A program made the position numbers and the translations under genes. DNA of 64,000 nt, taken from Chamaelirium japonicum (taxonomy: Eukaryota > Streptophyta > Magnoliopsida > Liliales > Melanthiaceae). Shown here piece by piece: positions 24,929 to 45,308 of the stretch. Where the stretch lies: positions 83,993,362-84,057,361 of the forward strand of contig OX393549.1 in the NCBI GenBank assembly GCA_947650365.1. Reading direction: 5' to 3'. The notes beneath the pieces are model-generated. The model ran no database searches and was not told the origin of the DNA. It was given only the letters and a program-made list of their open reading frames with translations. Position 1 is the stretch's first letter; every line of letters begins with the position of its first letter.

Positions 24929-25985
24929 CTACTATTGTGGCTGGGGAGGACGCTGCTTCTGAGCTCTCTGTGGGGGCCTCTGCTGCTGCACAAGTGGTGC
25001 CGGCAGTGCAGGCCTGAGAGGTAGAGCTGGTAGAAGCGGCTGCCGACGGAGCTGTGGGCAGCTCCACTTTCGATGCTCAAGCGAGCCGCAATAGAAACAG
25101 CTACGCCTCTGGGGTCCAGGAATTGGAGGACCATGGAAATGCTGAGGCTGGCAAGGCGGGAGTCGAACCTCCGTGGGTCTGAACCTCTTCTGGGTCGGTG
25201 GGCCATGACGACTGCCATTACCCCGCTTCTCCAAGATAGCACGGGACTCCTTCAACTCTTGCTCCACTGCCAAGGATCGGTTGACCAACTCCTTATAGGA
25301 TTGCCCTAAGAAGGCAGCAATCCTACCCCTGATCGCCGGGTTCAGACCATGCTGAAACCGCATAGCCCTCCTGCCATCGGTCACCACCTGGTGAAGAGCA
25401 TACCTTGCAAGCTCTGAGAATTTGGCCTCATACTGTGACACAGTATGAGACCCCCGGTAGAGCGCCAGAAACTCCATCTCCATCCGGTTCTGCACGGTAA
25501 CCGGAAAGAACTTCTTCCAAAAGATTTCCTCGAACTCTAGCCAAGTGATCGCTCCTCGATCTGCTGCTCGGGTGTGCTGAACTGTCTGCCACCAGAAGTC
25601 TGCCTTAGCCTCGAACTGGTATGAGGTGAAGGTGACTCTCTTGTCGCCGGTGATGCCCAATGCGTTCAGTATCTTCTCTGTCTGCTGGAACCATCGATCG
25701 GCCTCCAAGGGGTCTGGCTTACCCCTGAAGCTCGACGGTCCCATCGCCTTAAAGTCCTTTAGTAATTTCCCCTGCCGCTTGCCCTTGGCCTGCTGCCAAG
25801 CCTGGGCCTGGGCAAGGGTAGCCTGAGCTAACTCAGCCTGCTGCTGAGCAGCCGTCTGCTACTGGGCAACAGCAGCTTGCTGCTGCTGGACCATGGCGGC
25901 CATCCCTTGGAGCATTTCCATCATCATCACCGTGCTATCTGACGCCCAGCGGACGATCCTGCTCCGTTGTTAGCACCATTACCAC
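24929..25985 (-). pseudogene. Tekay-1 gag (capsid and nucleocapsid)
   Basis: Gag packages the element's RNA. The capsid region (KPDPLEADRWFQQTEKILN and FWKKFFPVTVQNRMEMEFL) is followed by a CCHC zinc knuckle, CFYCGSLEHRKWSC. The N-terminal Gln-rich part has TAG at 25859-25861 and a small frameshift near 25945 relative to Tekay-2. Two adjacent TAGs at 24929-24934 cut it from pol, although the frame continues into pol, as expected for a gag-pol polyprotein. Confidence 0.9.
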
Positions 25986-26087
25986 TTCTGGTACCCACCA
26001 TCTGAAAAGAAAAGGGATTAGTCTAATGCTAACCTCCTAATAAGACTCTAGACCAAACTAGAGACTGCCCCTAGAAACATATCCCTA

Positions 26088-26100
26088 GGCTCTGATACCA
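26088..26100 (-). promoter_or_regulatory. Tekay-1 primer binding site (tRNA-iMet)
   Basis: Coding-strand TGGTATCAGAGCC lies two bases after the LTR end CGTGACA. Complementary to the initiator tRNA-Met 3' end. Confidence 0.92.
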
Positions 26101-26102
26101 GC

Positions 26103-30348
<4,246 letters not shown>

Positions 30349-30351
30349 GAG

Positions 30352-31858
<1,507 letters not shown>

Positions 31859-31872
31859 ATATATAAACAATT

Positions 31873-32215
31873 TAGCCAACACGCTAGTCCTTCCTTCATT
31901 TTGGGTGCCACATGGTACTTTTTAACCGGGGATAGGTGTTGGTTAACGTGGTTACACCCCTCCTAACAATGATCATAAAAAAAAATTTGGGAAAAAAATA
32001 TATCAAGTGGCATTTTTAATATAACCATATCATGGGTTATTTGTCCAGTTTACCGTTAAATTTGTCGACCATTGATCTGGTTGTTTTAAGTTTTTTTTTA
32101 GAATTCTTTTTAAAATCGTGATCTAAGTAGAGTGGATTGACAATCCTTAAAAAAAAAATTGATTAAAAAATGGTATGTGACACCCAAATTGATGGGAGGA
32201 CTAGCGTGTTGGCTA
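31873..32215. mobile_element. TIR element, family J
   Basis: Terminal inverted repeats TAGCCAACACGCTAGTCCTT and GGACTAGCGTGTTGGCTA, continuing imperfectly inward (TTTTGGGTGCCACAT against TATGTGACACCCAAA). The interior is AT-rich and non-coding. No clear target duplication. It lacks the GATGATCA module, so it is a different kind of element from its neighbours. Confidence 0.65.
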
Positions 32216-32242
32216 GTCGGGAGGACCGTGTTCCCTATTTCC

Positions 32243-34043
<1,801 letters not shown>

Positions 34044-34190
34044 AATGCTATAATGCGATATGCGGTAAGTGCGGCACCTCACCGCAGTCGTCTGATGCAC
34101 CGCTGCGTGCATCGCATGCACGCAGCGCGTGCATCAGACGGCTGCGGTGCAGTGCCGCACGTACCGCATACCGCATTATAGCATGCCCGT
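34044..34190. mobile_element. Foldback MITE, family A, copy 2
   Basis: 147-bp near-palindrome like A1: AATGCTATAATGCGATATGC facing GCATACCGCATTATAGCATG, and GCATCAGACGGCTGCGG inside. (GA)/(TA) on the left, ATATATATA on the right. Confidence 0.84.
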
Positions 34191-34200
34191 ATATATATAG

Positions 34201-35855
<1,655 letters not shown>

Positions 35856-36196
35856 TGTGACGACCAAGATCCAATAGGCCAATAGCCAAGAGCCAAGACT
35901 CCTGAGGCGGGAATGCCAAGATGGATGAGGTGAGGTGAGGTGAGGTGAGGTGTACAAGGCCATGAGTTAACCCCACATCGTCTGGAGAGAAGGAAATCCT
36001 GAGCTACTTATATAATTTCCCCTCCCAAACATAGAAGACGCATTTTAAAACCGTGCGCCGCTACGGATTTCGTAAGAACTCCGTAGTTAAGCGTGCTCGG
36101 GTGAGAGTAGTACCAGGATAGGTGACCCCCTGGGAAGTTCTCGTGCGGGCACGGGCAAAGCGGATAATATCTTGTGTGTTTGAGGTGGATGTTATA
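35856..36196 (+). repeat. Cassandra-like 5' LTR of Tekay-2
   Basis: 341 bp from TGTGACGACC to GGATGTTATA. In order: a GGTGA tandem repeat (35929-35950), CCCACATCGTCTGGAGAG, a TATA-like TTATATAA, AAAACCGTGCG, the 5S-derived segment, and GCAAAGCGGATAATATC. That succession is the one I know from Cassandra LTRs. It shares no similarity with the 3' LTR of this element apart from the TG start. Confidence 0.8.
36064..36152 (+). ncRNA. 5S rRNA-derived segment with pol III internal promoter elements
   Basis: Matches the 3' two-thirds of plant 5S rRNA: AGAACTCCGTAGTTAAGCGT, GAGAGTAGTACCAGGATAGG and GTGACCCCCTGGGAAGT differ from the rRNA at only a few positions. These cover the A box, intermediate element and C box of the 5S promoter. 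The first ~30 nt of 5S rRNA are not recognisable and no T-run terminator follows directly, so this is a retrotransposon-borne 5S domain, not a 5S gene. Confidence 0.87.
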
Positions 36197-36199
36197 AGC

Positions 36200-36212
36200 T
36201 GGTATCAGAGCC
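36200..36212 (+). promoter_or_regulatory. Tekay-2 primer binding site (tRNA-iMet)
   Basis: TGGTATCAGAGCC three bases after the 5' LTR. The same PBS is used by Tekay-1 and, with the LTR-end context GTTA.A-AGC, by Cassandra. It is the point where the two element types meet. It overlaps the inverted repeat CCTAGGGATATGTCCCTAGG at 36211-36230. Confidence 0.88.
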
Positions 36213-36317
36213 TAGGGATATGTCCCTAGGGGTTAGTTTCTAGGATTATGAGTCAGTCTAGAGTCTAAATAGTTGGTTAGTAGATGGTTGACGTTAGGAC
36301 TATCTTTTCAATTTCAG

Positions 36318-37560
36318 ATGGTCGGTACTAGGAGTGAAAATGGTGCGAGTAACGGAGCAGGATCGTCCTCTGCGTCTGATAGCACGGCGAGGATGATGGA
36401 AATGCTCCAGGGGATGGCCACCATGGTCCAGCAGCAGCAAGCTACTGTTGCGCAGCAGCAGACGACTGCTCAGCAGCAGGCCGAGCTAGCACAGGCTGCT
36501 CTTGCCCAGGCCCAGGCTCGTCAGCAGGCTGAGGGCGAGCGGCAAGGGAAATTGCTGAAAGACTTCAAGGCGATGGGACCACCGAGCTTCAAGGGTGAGC
36601 CAGACCCCATAGAGGTCGATCGATGGTTCCAGCAGACTAAGAAGATACTGAACGCGTTAGGCATCACCGACGATAAAAGAGTGACCTTCGCCTCGTACCA
36701 GTTTGAGGCTGAGGCAGACTTCTGGTGGCAGGCAGTCCAGCGCACCAGAGCAGCAGATCGAGGAGCGATTACGTGGCAGGAGTTCGAGGAACTCTTTCGG
36801 AAGAAGTTCTTTCCGATTACCGTGCAGAATCGGATGGAGATGGAGTTTCTGGCGCTATATCAGGGATCTCGTACTGTGACACAGTATGAGGCCAAGTTCT
36901 CGGAGCTTGCGAGGTATGCTCCACAGCAGGTGGCGACCGACGGTAGGAGAGCCTTGCACTTTGAGCATGGCTTGAATCCAGCGATCAGAGGTAGGGTTAC
37001 CCCTTTCTTGGGGCAATCTTATGAGGAGTTGGTCAACCGGTCCCTGGCAGTGGAGCAGGAGTTAAAGGAGTCCCGCGCTATCCTGGAGAAGCGGAGTGGT
37101 AGCAGTCGCAACGGTCCACCGACTCAGAAGAGGTTTAGGCCTATGGAGACTCGACCCCCGTCGTGCCAGCCTTAGAACTTTTGTGGTCCTCCGGCTCTTG
37201 AACCGTCGCGGCATGGATGTTTTCAGTGCGGTTCGTTTGAGCATCTGAAGTGGAACTGTCCACAGCTTCGTCGGCAGCCACTCCTACCAGCTCCACCCCA
37301 GAGGCCTGCTCTGCTGCGACCACCTGTGCAACAGCAGAGGCCTCCATAGAGAGCTCAGCAGTAGCAGCGTCCTCCCCAGGCACAACAGCAGAGGTCTTTC
37401 CCCCGTCAGGGCGGAGGAGGCAACCAGGCTCAGGGAAGGACGTACATGCTAGTTGGTCAAGACCCAGAGGCTTCTGGGGGAGCGATCGAAGGTAACCCTG
37501 GACTAAGAATTTCAATTCGTAAACGTATTGGTGTAGTTGTCTTTGCTATTAGTTTTGACT
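36318..37560 (+). pseudogene. Tekay-2 gag
   Basis: Starts MVGTRSENGASNG, then a Gln-rich stretch, the capsid region (PDPIEVDRWFQQTKKILN), and a CCHC knuckle, CFQCGSFEHLKWNC, near 37220. Stops at 37173, 37347 and 37362 are all TAG at positions where CAG fits. A frameshift lies between about 37500 and 37650, before protease. Confidence 0.9.
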
Positions 37561-37639
37561 CGTTAGAACCTGCAGCAACCGGTAGCTAGATTAGTTTCTT
37601 ACATATTTCCGATAACGCTAGGTACCCTTCCTGTCTTTT

Positions 37640-40600
37640 CGACCCTTGCTTTTGTTCATTTCGATAGCGGGTCTACTCACTCCTATATCGTCCCTAGTTT
37701 TGTCAAGACTTTGGGACTGGAGTCGGTTCCATTGGGTCATACTCTGTCGGTGTTTTCACCGCTCGGGGTAAGTACCGATGTGGACCGGATCTGCCAGGAC
37801 TGCATCATTCATATAGGAGACAGAGAGCTCTCGGCAGACCTCATTGTCCTGAACTTAGGAGGAGTGGACGTACTGCTTGGGATGGATCGGATGTCAGCCT
37901 ATCACGTTACCCTCGATTGCTTTACTAAGAAGGTCACATTCTCACATCCGGGGAGCGAGGCGTTCTACTTCTTGGGAGACAAGCAAAAGATCTTGTGCCC
38001 GGTACCGCTGCAACAGATCACCCTCAGCTTACTAGCGCAGCTACCGAGTAGAGATAAAGATGGGAATCCAGTAGTGCTACCACCGATGGTTCGTGAGTTT
38101 CCGGATGTCTTCCCAGACGAGCTTCCAGGCTTGCCTCCACCTCGAGAGGTTGAGTTTGCTATAGATCTCGCACCGGGAGCAGCACCGATCTCAGTTGCTT
38201 CGTATAGGATGGCTCCCGCGGAGCTAAAGGAGTTGAAGACCCAGTTGGAGGAGTTACTTGATAGAGGCTTTATTCGTCCCAGCACGTCTCCTTGGGGAGC
38301 CCTAGTCCTGTTTGCTCAGAAGAAGGATGGGACGAAGAGGCTTTGTATCGACTATCATAAGCTGAATAGCATAACGATCAAGAACAAGTACCCTTTACCT
38401 CGAATTGAGGACCTATTTGATCAGTTGAAGGGGGCTTGCTATTTCTCGAAGATCGACCTGAGGATCGGATATCATCAGTTGGCTGTGAGAGCGGAGGATA
38501 TTCTGAAGATTGCGTTTCGGACACGATATGGGCACTATGAGTTTTTGGTCATGCCCTTCGGTCTAACAAATGCCCCTGCATTATTTATGGATCTGATGAA
38601 CCGAGTCTTCAGCATGTTCCTGGACAGATTCGTTGTGGTATTTGTGAACGACGTTCTCATTTACTCCAAGATAGAGGGAGATCATCGAGAGCACCTGAGT
38701 GCTCTGTTGTAGACCCTCAGAGACCACCAACTGTATGCCAAGCTCAGTAAGTGGGAGTTTTGGATGCAGGAGGTGAAATTTCTTGGACACGTTGTCTCAC
38801 AGGAAGGCATCTCTGTGGATACATCGAAGATAGAGGCCGTGATGGACTGGGAGCAGTCGAAGAATGTATTTGAGATCAGGAGTTTCTTGGGGCTAGCAGG
38901 CTATTATAGACGTTTTGTGGAGGGATTTTCTCGTCTAGCAGCACCTCTCACCTGTCTGACAAAGAAGGGTGTCAGGTTCGAGTGGTCGGAAGATTGTGAG
39001 AAGTCCTTCCGGGAGTTGAAGAGGCGTCTTACTTCGGCCCCAGTGCTTACGATTCCGGCCAGTGGCAAAGGTTATGTTGTCTTCACCGATGCCTCACTGA
39101 TGGAGCTTGGAGCTGTACTGATGCAGGATGGTAGGGTGGTAGCCTATGCCTCTAGGTAATTGAAGACTCACGAGAGGAACTATCCCACCCATGACTTGGA
39201 GTTGGCTGTAGTGGTTTTCGCCCTGAAGATATGGAGTCACTACTTGTACAGTGAGGAGTTCGATATGTATTGCGACCATAAGAGTCTGCGATACATCGGG
39301 AGTCAGAAGGATCTGAATATGCATCAGAGGAGATGGATCGAGGTCCTGAAGGATTTTAATTATTCGTTCTTTTACCATCCTGGTAAGGCGAATGTTGTTG
39401 CAGATGCCTTGAGTCGGAAGTTCCACAGCCAGCTTGCTAGATTGGTGACTGATCGATAGGACTTTCTGGCCACGATAGAAGGCTTTGATTTGTGGGCTCA
39501 GTGGGAGTCCTCTCATACTGTGTTGTGCACCATGCGAGTGCAGCCTAGCCTACTTCAGAAGGTGATTGCAGCACAGAGGTTGGATTCTGAGTTGTAGGAG
39601 ATTAGAGTGCGGTGCGACAGTGGGGAGTCTGTCCCGGATTGGTCGATCGATGCTGATGGAGGTCTGAGGTTTCAAAGGAGGTTGTGCCTCCTTGCTGATG
39701 AGGAGGTTCGAGAGGAGGTGTTATCGGAGGCGCATCGATCCAAATTCTTGGTGCACCCTGGCGGCACCAAGATGTATCTTGATTTGAGAAGACAGTTCTG
39801 GTGGAAGGGAATGAAGCGTGATGTGGCCACCTTTGTGTCTAGATGTTTGACTTGTCAGCAAGTCAAGGCTGAGCACCAGAGACCGGCTGGATTGCTGTAG
39901 CCGCTTCCAGTAGCTGAGTGGAAATGGGAGCACATCACGATGGACTTTGTTTCAGGGTTGCCTCTGACCCGGAACAAACATGACTCAATTTGGGTAATCG
40001 TGGACCGACTGACGAAGTCGGCGCACTTTCTTCTGGTGCGGACGACGATGACATCTATCGACCGAGCGAAGTTATATGTGAGGGAAATTATCAAGCTGCA
40101 CGGAGTTCCAGTTTTCATTGTCTCGGATCGAGATCCTCGGTTCGTTTCTCGATTTTGGGAGAGCCTGCAGACAGCTTTGGGGACGGAGCTCAGTTTTAGC
40201 ACTGCGTTTCACCCGCAGACGGATGGCCAGTCAGAGAGGACGATTCAAATTTTGGAGGATATGTTGCGGGCTTGCACAGTAGATTTTGGAGGCAGTTGGA
40301 AGGAGCACCTACCTCTTGTAGAGTTCGCCTACAATAATAGTCACCAAGCTAGCATCGGCATGGCCCCCTATGAAGCTTTGTACGGGAGGCCATGTCGGTC
40401 ACCTCTTTGTTGGGCAGAGGTAAGAGAGCGGAGTCTCTTGGGGCCAGAGCTTGTCCAGGAGATGACTGAGAAGATCCAGCTGATTAGAGAGCGACTTAGA
40501 GCGGCGCAGAGTCGATAGAAGAGCTACGCAGATGTGCGTCGACGCCCGCTCGAGTTTACTGTCGGAGACCATGTCTTCCTGAAGGTTTCCCCTCGGTGAG

Positions 40601-40983
40601 GCATCACCAGATTTGGGAAGAAAGGGAAGTTGGCTCCGAGGTTCATAGGTCCTTTCGAGATCTTGGAGAGAGTTGGCGAGGTGGCATATCGTCTGGCACT
40701 GCCCCCGCAGCTCTCTAGCGTCCACGGTGTCTATCACGTGTCAATGCTTCAGAGGTATGAGCCAGACCCGTCGCACGTGTTAGATTGGTAGGACCTGACC
40801 CTCAGTTCAGACGCGTCCTATGAGGAGCGACCGATTAGGATCTTGGCTAGAGAAGATCGAGTGCTTCGTACAAAGACCATCCCCATGGTGAAGGTGCAGT
40901 GGCAGCACTGTAGTGAGGAGGAGGCTACGTGGGAGCTCGAGTCAGCGATGCGGTCCCAGTACTCTTCCTTGTTTGATGATTAG
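37640..40983 (+). pseudogene. Tekay-2 pol (protease to chromodomain)
   Basis: Protease with intact [10 protein letters not shown] near 37660. RT with the catalytic box changed to FVND at 38641-38652, which would inactivate it. RNase H with FTDAS near 39080. Integrase HHCC near 39735-39860 (CLTCQQVK) and DDE core (MDFVSGLP, IVSDRDPRF, HPQTDGQSERT). Chromodomain-like end EEEATWELES. Continuous in one frame from 37711 to the TAG at 40981, apart from stops at 38710, 39157, 39457, 39595, 39898, 40516, 40597 and 40789. Of these eight, six are TAG replacing Gln, one TAA replaces Gln, and one TGA replaces Arg (CGA). No frameshift in pol after 37711. Confidence 0.92.
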
Positions 40984-41028
40984 TGTTAGTTAATTTTCAG
41001 GATGAAAATTTTAATAAGGTGGGTAGGA

Positions 41029-41497
41029 TGTAATACCCGGTGCGTTTAATTTCAGGGCAGCCCAGTTATATTATTATTTTTTATTGTTGCTAAATTGATT
41101 GTTTTGTTTTCGTATTTATGATCATCGATGGTGTGTGCTTGAACCTGAGTTGGACCGGGCAGTGGGCCCCGGGTCCGGGTCGTTAGGCGACACTGGAGGC
41201 ATGGCATGAATGTTTTGATAATTTAAATTAATTAATATAATAGATTACAAGGCGAGTTTGCTGGACTCGTAAGGGTTGCGCACCGGCACGTCCCAGTGCG
41301 ATGCGAACTCCAGTGTGAGCCTTGCTTAATTCCGAGCAATGATTGTTTGGTGGAGAAAACAAAAATTAAAAACCGAAACCCAATCTCCACCCAACCCAAC
41401 CGTTTCTCTCACTATCTCTCTCTCTCTCTCTCTCTCTCTTTATCCTAAACCCAAACCCATTACAACCTGATCCCATCTCTCTCCCTCTCAAAACCGA

Positions 41498-41529
<32 letters not shown>

Positions 41530-44359
41530 CCATCACCGTCCAGCCCTCGCTCTCTCCCTCCATCTCTCAGCCGTTTCCCCCTCAACCCGATCCGATCTCC
41601 CCGCACGATTCCCCCCTATCCCGCAGCCCCTATCAAACCCGATCCAATCCCCTCAACAGCCCATCACCCTCCGATCTCCCTCTCAATCTCGATCCTCTCC
41701 CTCTCAATCCCGATCCCGTGATCCCTTCCCTCTCATCTCTATCTCCCCATTAGCCTCGATCTGATCCCCTCCGAGATACCCGCAGCCCCCTCCCCTATTT
41801 AACAAACCCTAGACCCAGCCCGATCCCACCCCTGTCCGACCTCTCCCTCTCTTTTGGATCTCTCCTTCCCTTCCGATCTTCCCCTGTAGTCTGTGAGCGC
41901 AGCAGCCGACCGGGGAGGAGCAGGCGGAGGAAGAGCTATAGCCGACGACCCCGACTGCACCAGGTCAGCCTCCCCTCCATCCCCTATTCTTTCTTTTTCT
42001 TTCTTTTTCGGCTCTGTTGGGACCAACTCGACGAACCCCTGTATTTTTTTCTTTTTTTTCTGTGCTAATCCGACCAGCCACCATCGACCTGTCCCTACCT
42101 TCACTACAACGTCTGTGTTTTGTGCCCGATGGCCCAACGAACCCAGTCAACCTTTGGCTTTGCATGACCCCTGACCTGCCGGTTTTGGCCGAGCACTCGA
42201 AGCTGAAAACCTAGGGTAGAATTGTTATATTCTTTTTGGTGGTATTGTTATTGGCAGTCGGCCCGATGGCGGATTCGCCAAGCCAAACCAGGTCACACCC
42301 AAACAACCCTCGTACCCATCCGGTCGTTCCCAGATTCGACCCAATGAGACTAGTTAATTACCCCCGATCCGATTTTAGACCCTGTAAGGTCCTAAGGTCC
42401 GTCTGTAAATTATTTTCTGAACCCAAAACCCTAGCCCGAGGACGTCTTGGGCAAAAGACGAACCGACCCCCGACTTGGCTTTCTCACCCTTGTAGGGACC
42501 CACCGACTTAGATTTTAATATATGCTCATGTGATTGAATTACTAGTTTGTACCGGGACGATCCAGCCGTGGACAGAGTAGAGGCCAGAGATAGGAGTCCG
42601 TGCACGTCGACCAGGTGACAGCACGTTTTCTTTAATAATTAATAATGTCGATATAGAAATTAAGGGTAGGTATCCATAACGCTGCATGCGGGTCCCGCCG
42701 GACGTCGTCGCATGTGGTCGAGTGGACCCCGCCTTGCATGCGGAGTCACGAGTCCGACGATGCATGCATAATAAGTTAATAGTTTAATAATGAATATTCT
42801 ATTGTTTGCATGGACACCATAGGTAGGTATTCCCTTAAATTGAATAAATAAATAATTAAAGAATTACCGGGACCCACCTTCCTGAGGGGAGCGTGATAAC
42901 CCCAGTAAATGGATTTTGGGCGAGAGTACTTTTATTACATTTAATTATGATACTGGGTTGTGAGTGGGTGCGAATCCCGGGGTAATCCATTGAATATGAT
43001 TAAACACTGTTTAGTTCTATCAATGCCATTTGGTATGTTAATGATTGTTAATCTATCTGGTTAGAGGGTAGGGATCCCGTGCGCGCAAGGGCCATGAACT
43101 ACCTAGCGCGTACAGCCGAAGTTAAGTAGGTTAGGGGTCACGGGCAAGGGTTGTGGTAAAGCTAATAGGAGATGCCCTCGAGTAGGGATTGGCCTAGCAA
43201 CCCTGTCCTGGGGAGTTGAAGTCCCCATAGTAAAGCAAGTTGGGCGGTAGAGCTCCACCGTGAAAGACGGAAAACCCCTTATGATCATCTGGATGAATTG
43301 TGCATGGAGTTGGTGGATGCACGGCGAGAGAGTTGGCCCTCTACATCGAAATAAAAGGCCCGATAGTAATGCCCGACCGGGGGCAGGTTGAACAAAATAT
43401 CCGGGGTTCATGTATGAGTGTGTAATTGTCTGATTATAAATTTTGAATTGTATGACTATTCACACGATGACCTAGTGACAGTAGGATTTGCATGTGAATG
43501 TAAAAATTGCATGGACACATAGGACGTGTTTGGGAACATAGCTTGACAATTAGGTTAATCAATAATTTGTCTTAAAAATTTAAGCGTTGTTAATTATTAA
43601 AATTGTTAGCTTGTCACTAGCCATTTATTTGGCTAATCTCCCAAATGCATTTTTGGGGGCTACTTATTCCCACGAGTAGACTCTTCTGCAGGAGCTGAGG
43701 CACAGGAGCAGCAGGAGGAGTCCAGCAGTCAGCTTAGGGTAGCAGCTTATTTTTCTATTTATGTCAATCTTAGTAGTGGTACTTTTTCATTCGATGTAAT
43801 CGAATTGGATTGGAATAAGATTTTATTAGTTAGTTAGTTTGATAAGTGGTAATGTGCCAGCTGAATTTCTTTGGGTAGGCCACTCCTCAAGGCCCCAAGC
43901 CTAGGTTAGATCACCACAAAGATATAAGATGAATAATTGACCTAATTTGACAAGCCCAGTAGATAGGACCTCCAGACAGATGCACCATATGTTCGGGAGC
44001 GGGTGAGATACTCGGCTCGCCGTCGGAGGCTTGAGCCTCGTGCTCCTTTAGAGAATATTCTGTCAGTATGTTGTAACACCGTTGGGTCGCATGTACTGAA
44101 CGGATATCCCTTTTGCAGGTCGAGCCTGGCCTAATGTTCTCTCGGTTGATAAATTTTAGTTCTAAAAGAAATACAAATATTTTCAAGTTTCAAACCATCC
44201 TCTTTCGTTTCTTCCTCTTCTTTCATTTGCTTGTGTGTGAGCGTAGCAGGAGCCCAGTGAGAATCCTAAATTGGCATAGTTAAGTAACCATACCCAGAAC
44301 CCCCTTCCTTTCTCACCTCACACCCCAGGAATCGGTCTTCAGATTTCTGGGGCGTGACA
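41029..44359 (+). repeat. Tekay-2 3' LTR
   Basis: 3331 bp, from TGTAATACCCGG after the polypurine GGTGGGTAGGA to GGGGCGTGACA. The right half is related to the Tekay-1 LTRs (for example GGCTAATCTCCCAAATGCAT and CTTATGATCATCTGG), while the left half differs. (CT)n clusters occur at 41404-41530. No gene. Confidence 0.88.
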
Positions 44360-44399
44360 GCTCACTTTCTAAATCGGCAGCTCACAGCTCACTGTAACA

Positions 44400-44402
<3 letters not shown>
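44360..44402. mobile_element. Foldback MITE, family C, copy 3, right part
   Basis: GCTCACTTTCTAAATCGGCA to CTGTAACATTC completes the element begun at 35499. (TA)n follows immediately. Confidence 0.85.

Positions 44403-44448
<46 letters not shown>
44403..44448. repeat. (TA)n microsatellite
   Basis: TA array of 46 bp between C3 and A3. Confidence 0.97.
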
Positions 44449-44450
<2 letters not shown>

Positions 44451-44597
44451 GCATGCTATAATGCGGCATGTGGTACGTGCGACACTGCACCACAGCCGTC
44501 TGATGCACGCGTTGCGTGCATGCGATGCATGCATCAGTGCATCAGACGGCTACTATGTGGTGCCGTACTTACCGCATGCCGCATTATAGCATGCCCC
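44449..44597. mobile_element. Foldback MITE, family A, copy 3
   Basis: GGGCATGCTATAATGCGGCA faces TGCCGCATTATAGCATGCCC. 149 bp, (TA)n on both sides. Closest to A1. Confidence 0.87.

Positions 44598-44631
<34 letters not shown>
44598..44631. repeat. (TA)n microsatellite
   Basis: Short TA array between A3 and F. Confidence 0.95.
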
Positions 44632-44633
<2 letters not shown>

Positions 44634-45255
44634 AATGATAGGCTGCGGCGTGCGCTGCCCGGCCTATAAATGCGGTGGCAAAATCTGGCCGTCCGATCGC
44701 GCGGATCGCGCGCAAATCCCCCGCCCGCCCCCCGCCCGTCTGATCATCCGTATAGACCATCTGATCCCGTATAAATCCAGTCGCTCCGGTGTGTTTCTAT
44801 GATCATTTGATTCTCATCCGTTCGATCGATGGGATCTAACGGACTAAAAAATTTTTGATGTTACTGTAGCGGCTACAGTAACAGCGAAAATCCCTTTAGT
44901 CCGTTGGATTCCCATCGATCCAACGGATGGGAATCAAGTTGATTCCCATCCGTTGGATCGATGGGAATCCAACGGACTAAAGGGATTTTTGCTGTTACTG
45001 TAGCGGCTACAGTAACAACGAAAATTTTTTAGTCCGTTCGATCCTATCGATCGAACGGATGGGAATCAAATGATAAATGAAACACACCGAGCGACTGGAT
45101 TTATACGGGATCCGACGGTCTGTACAGATGATCAGACGGGAGGGAGGTTTGCGGGCAGTTCGCAGCCGATCCGCAGCCGATCCGCGTGATCGGACGGCCA
45201 GATTTTGCCACCGCATTTATCAGGCCGGGTACCGCACGCCGCAGCCTAACACGCC
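44632..45255. mobile_element. Foldback MITE, family F
   Basis: Ends AGGAATGATAGGCTGCGGCG and CGCCGCAGCCTAACACGCC pair. The interior has two CTGTTACTGTAGCGGCTACA-type hairpins and repeated CCATCGATCCAACGGATGGG words in mirror order. About 624 bp, (TA)n left, (CT)n then (TA)n right. Its ends match the arms that flank the MULE at 148 and 7272. Confidence 0.84.
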
Positions 45256-45259
45256 TCTT

Positions 45260-45305
<46 letters not shown>
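45256..45305. repeat. (CT)n plus (TA)n microsatellite
   Basis: CT to about 45278, then TA. Between F and H. Confidence 0.96.

Positions 45306-45308
<3 letters not shown>

Larger units (their letters stand above)
35856..44359 (+). mobile_element. Tekay-2: chimeric Ty3/gypsy element with a Cassandra-type 5' LTR
   Basis: Bounded by the perfect target duplication GCTCA (35851-35855 and 44360-44364). The 5' terminus (35856-36196, 341 bp) is a short LTR with a 5S rRNA-derived segment, as in Cassandra TRIM elements. It is followed by a PBS for tRNA-iMet (36200-36212), Tekay gag-pol (36318-40983) closely related to Tekay-1, a polypurine tract, and a 3331-bp Tekay-type 3' LTR (41029-44359) ending GGGGCGTGACA. 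The two LTRs are unrelated, which a normal replication cycle does not produce. Gag-pol has many stops. Retained TSD and intact outer TG...CA ends show a clean boundary on both sides. Confidence 0.9.

Noticed and set aside
36064-36152. A functional 5S rRNA gene
   Set aside because: The first ~30 nt of 5S rRNA are unrecognisable, there is no direct T-run terminator or tandem array, and it lies in an LTR.
41890-42215. Small proteins within the Tekay-2 3' LTR
   Set aside because: Overlapping frames on both strands in LTR sequence, without motifs.
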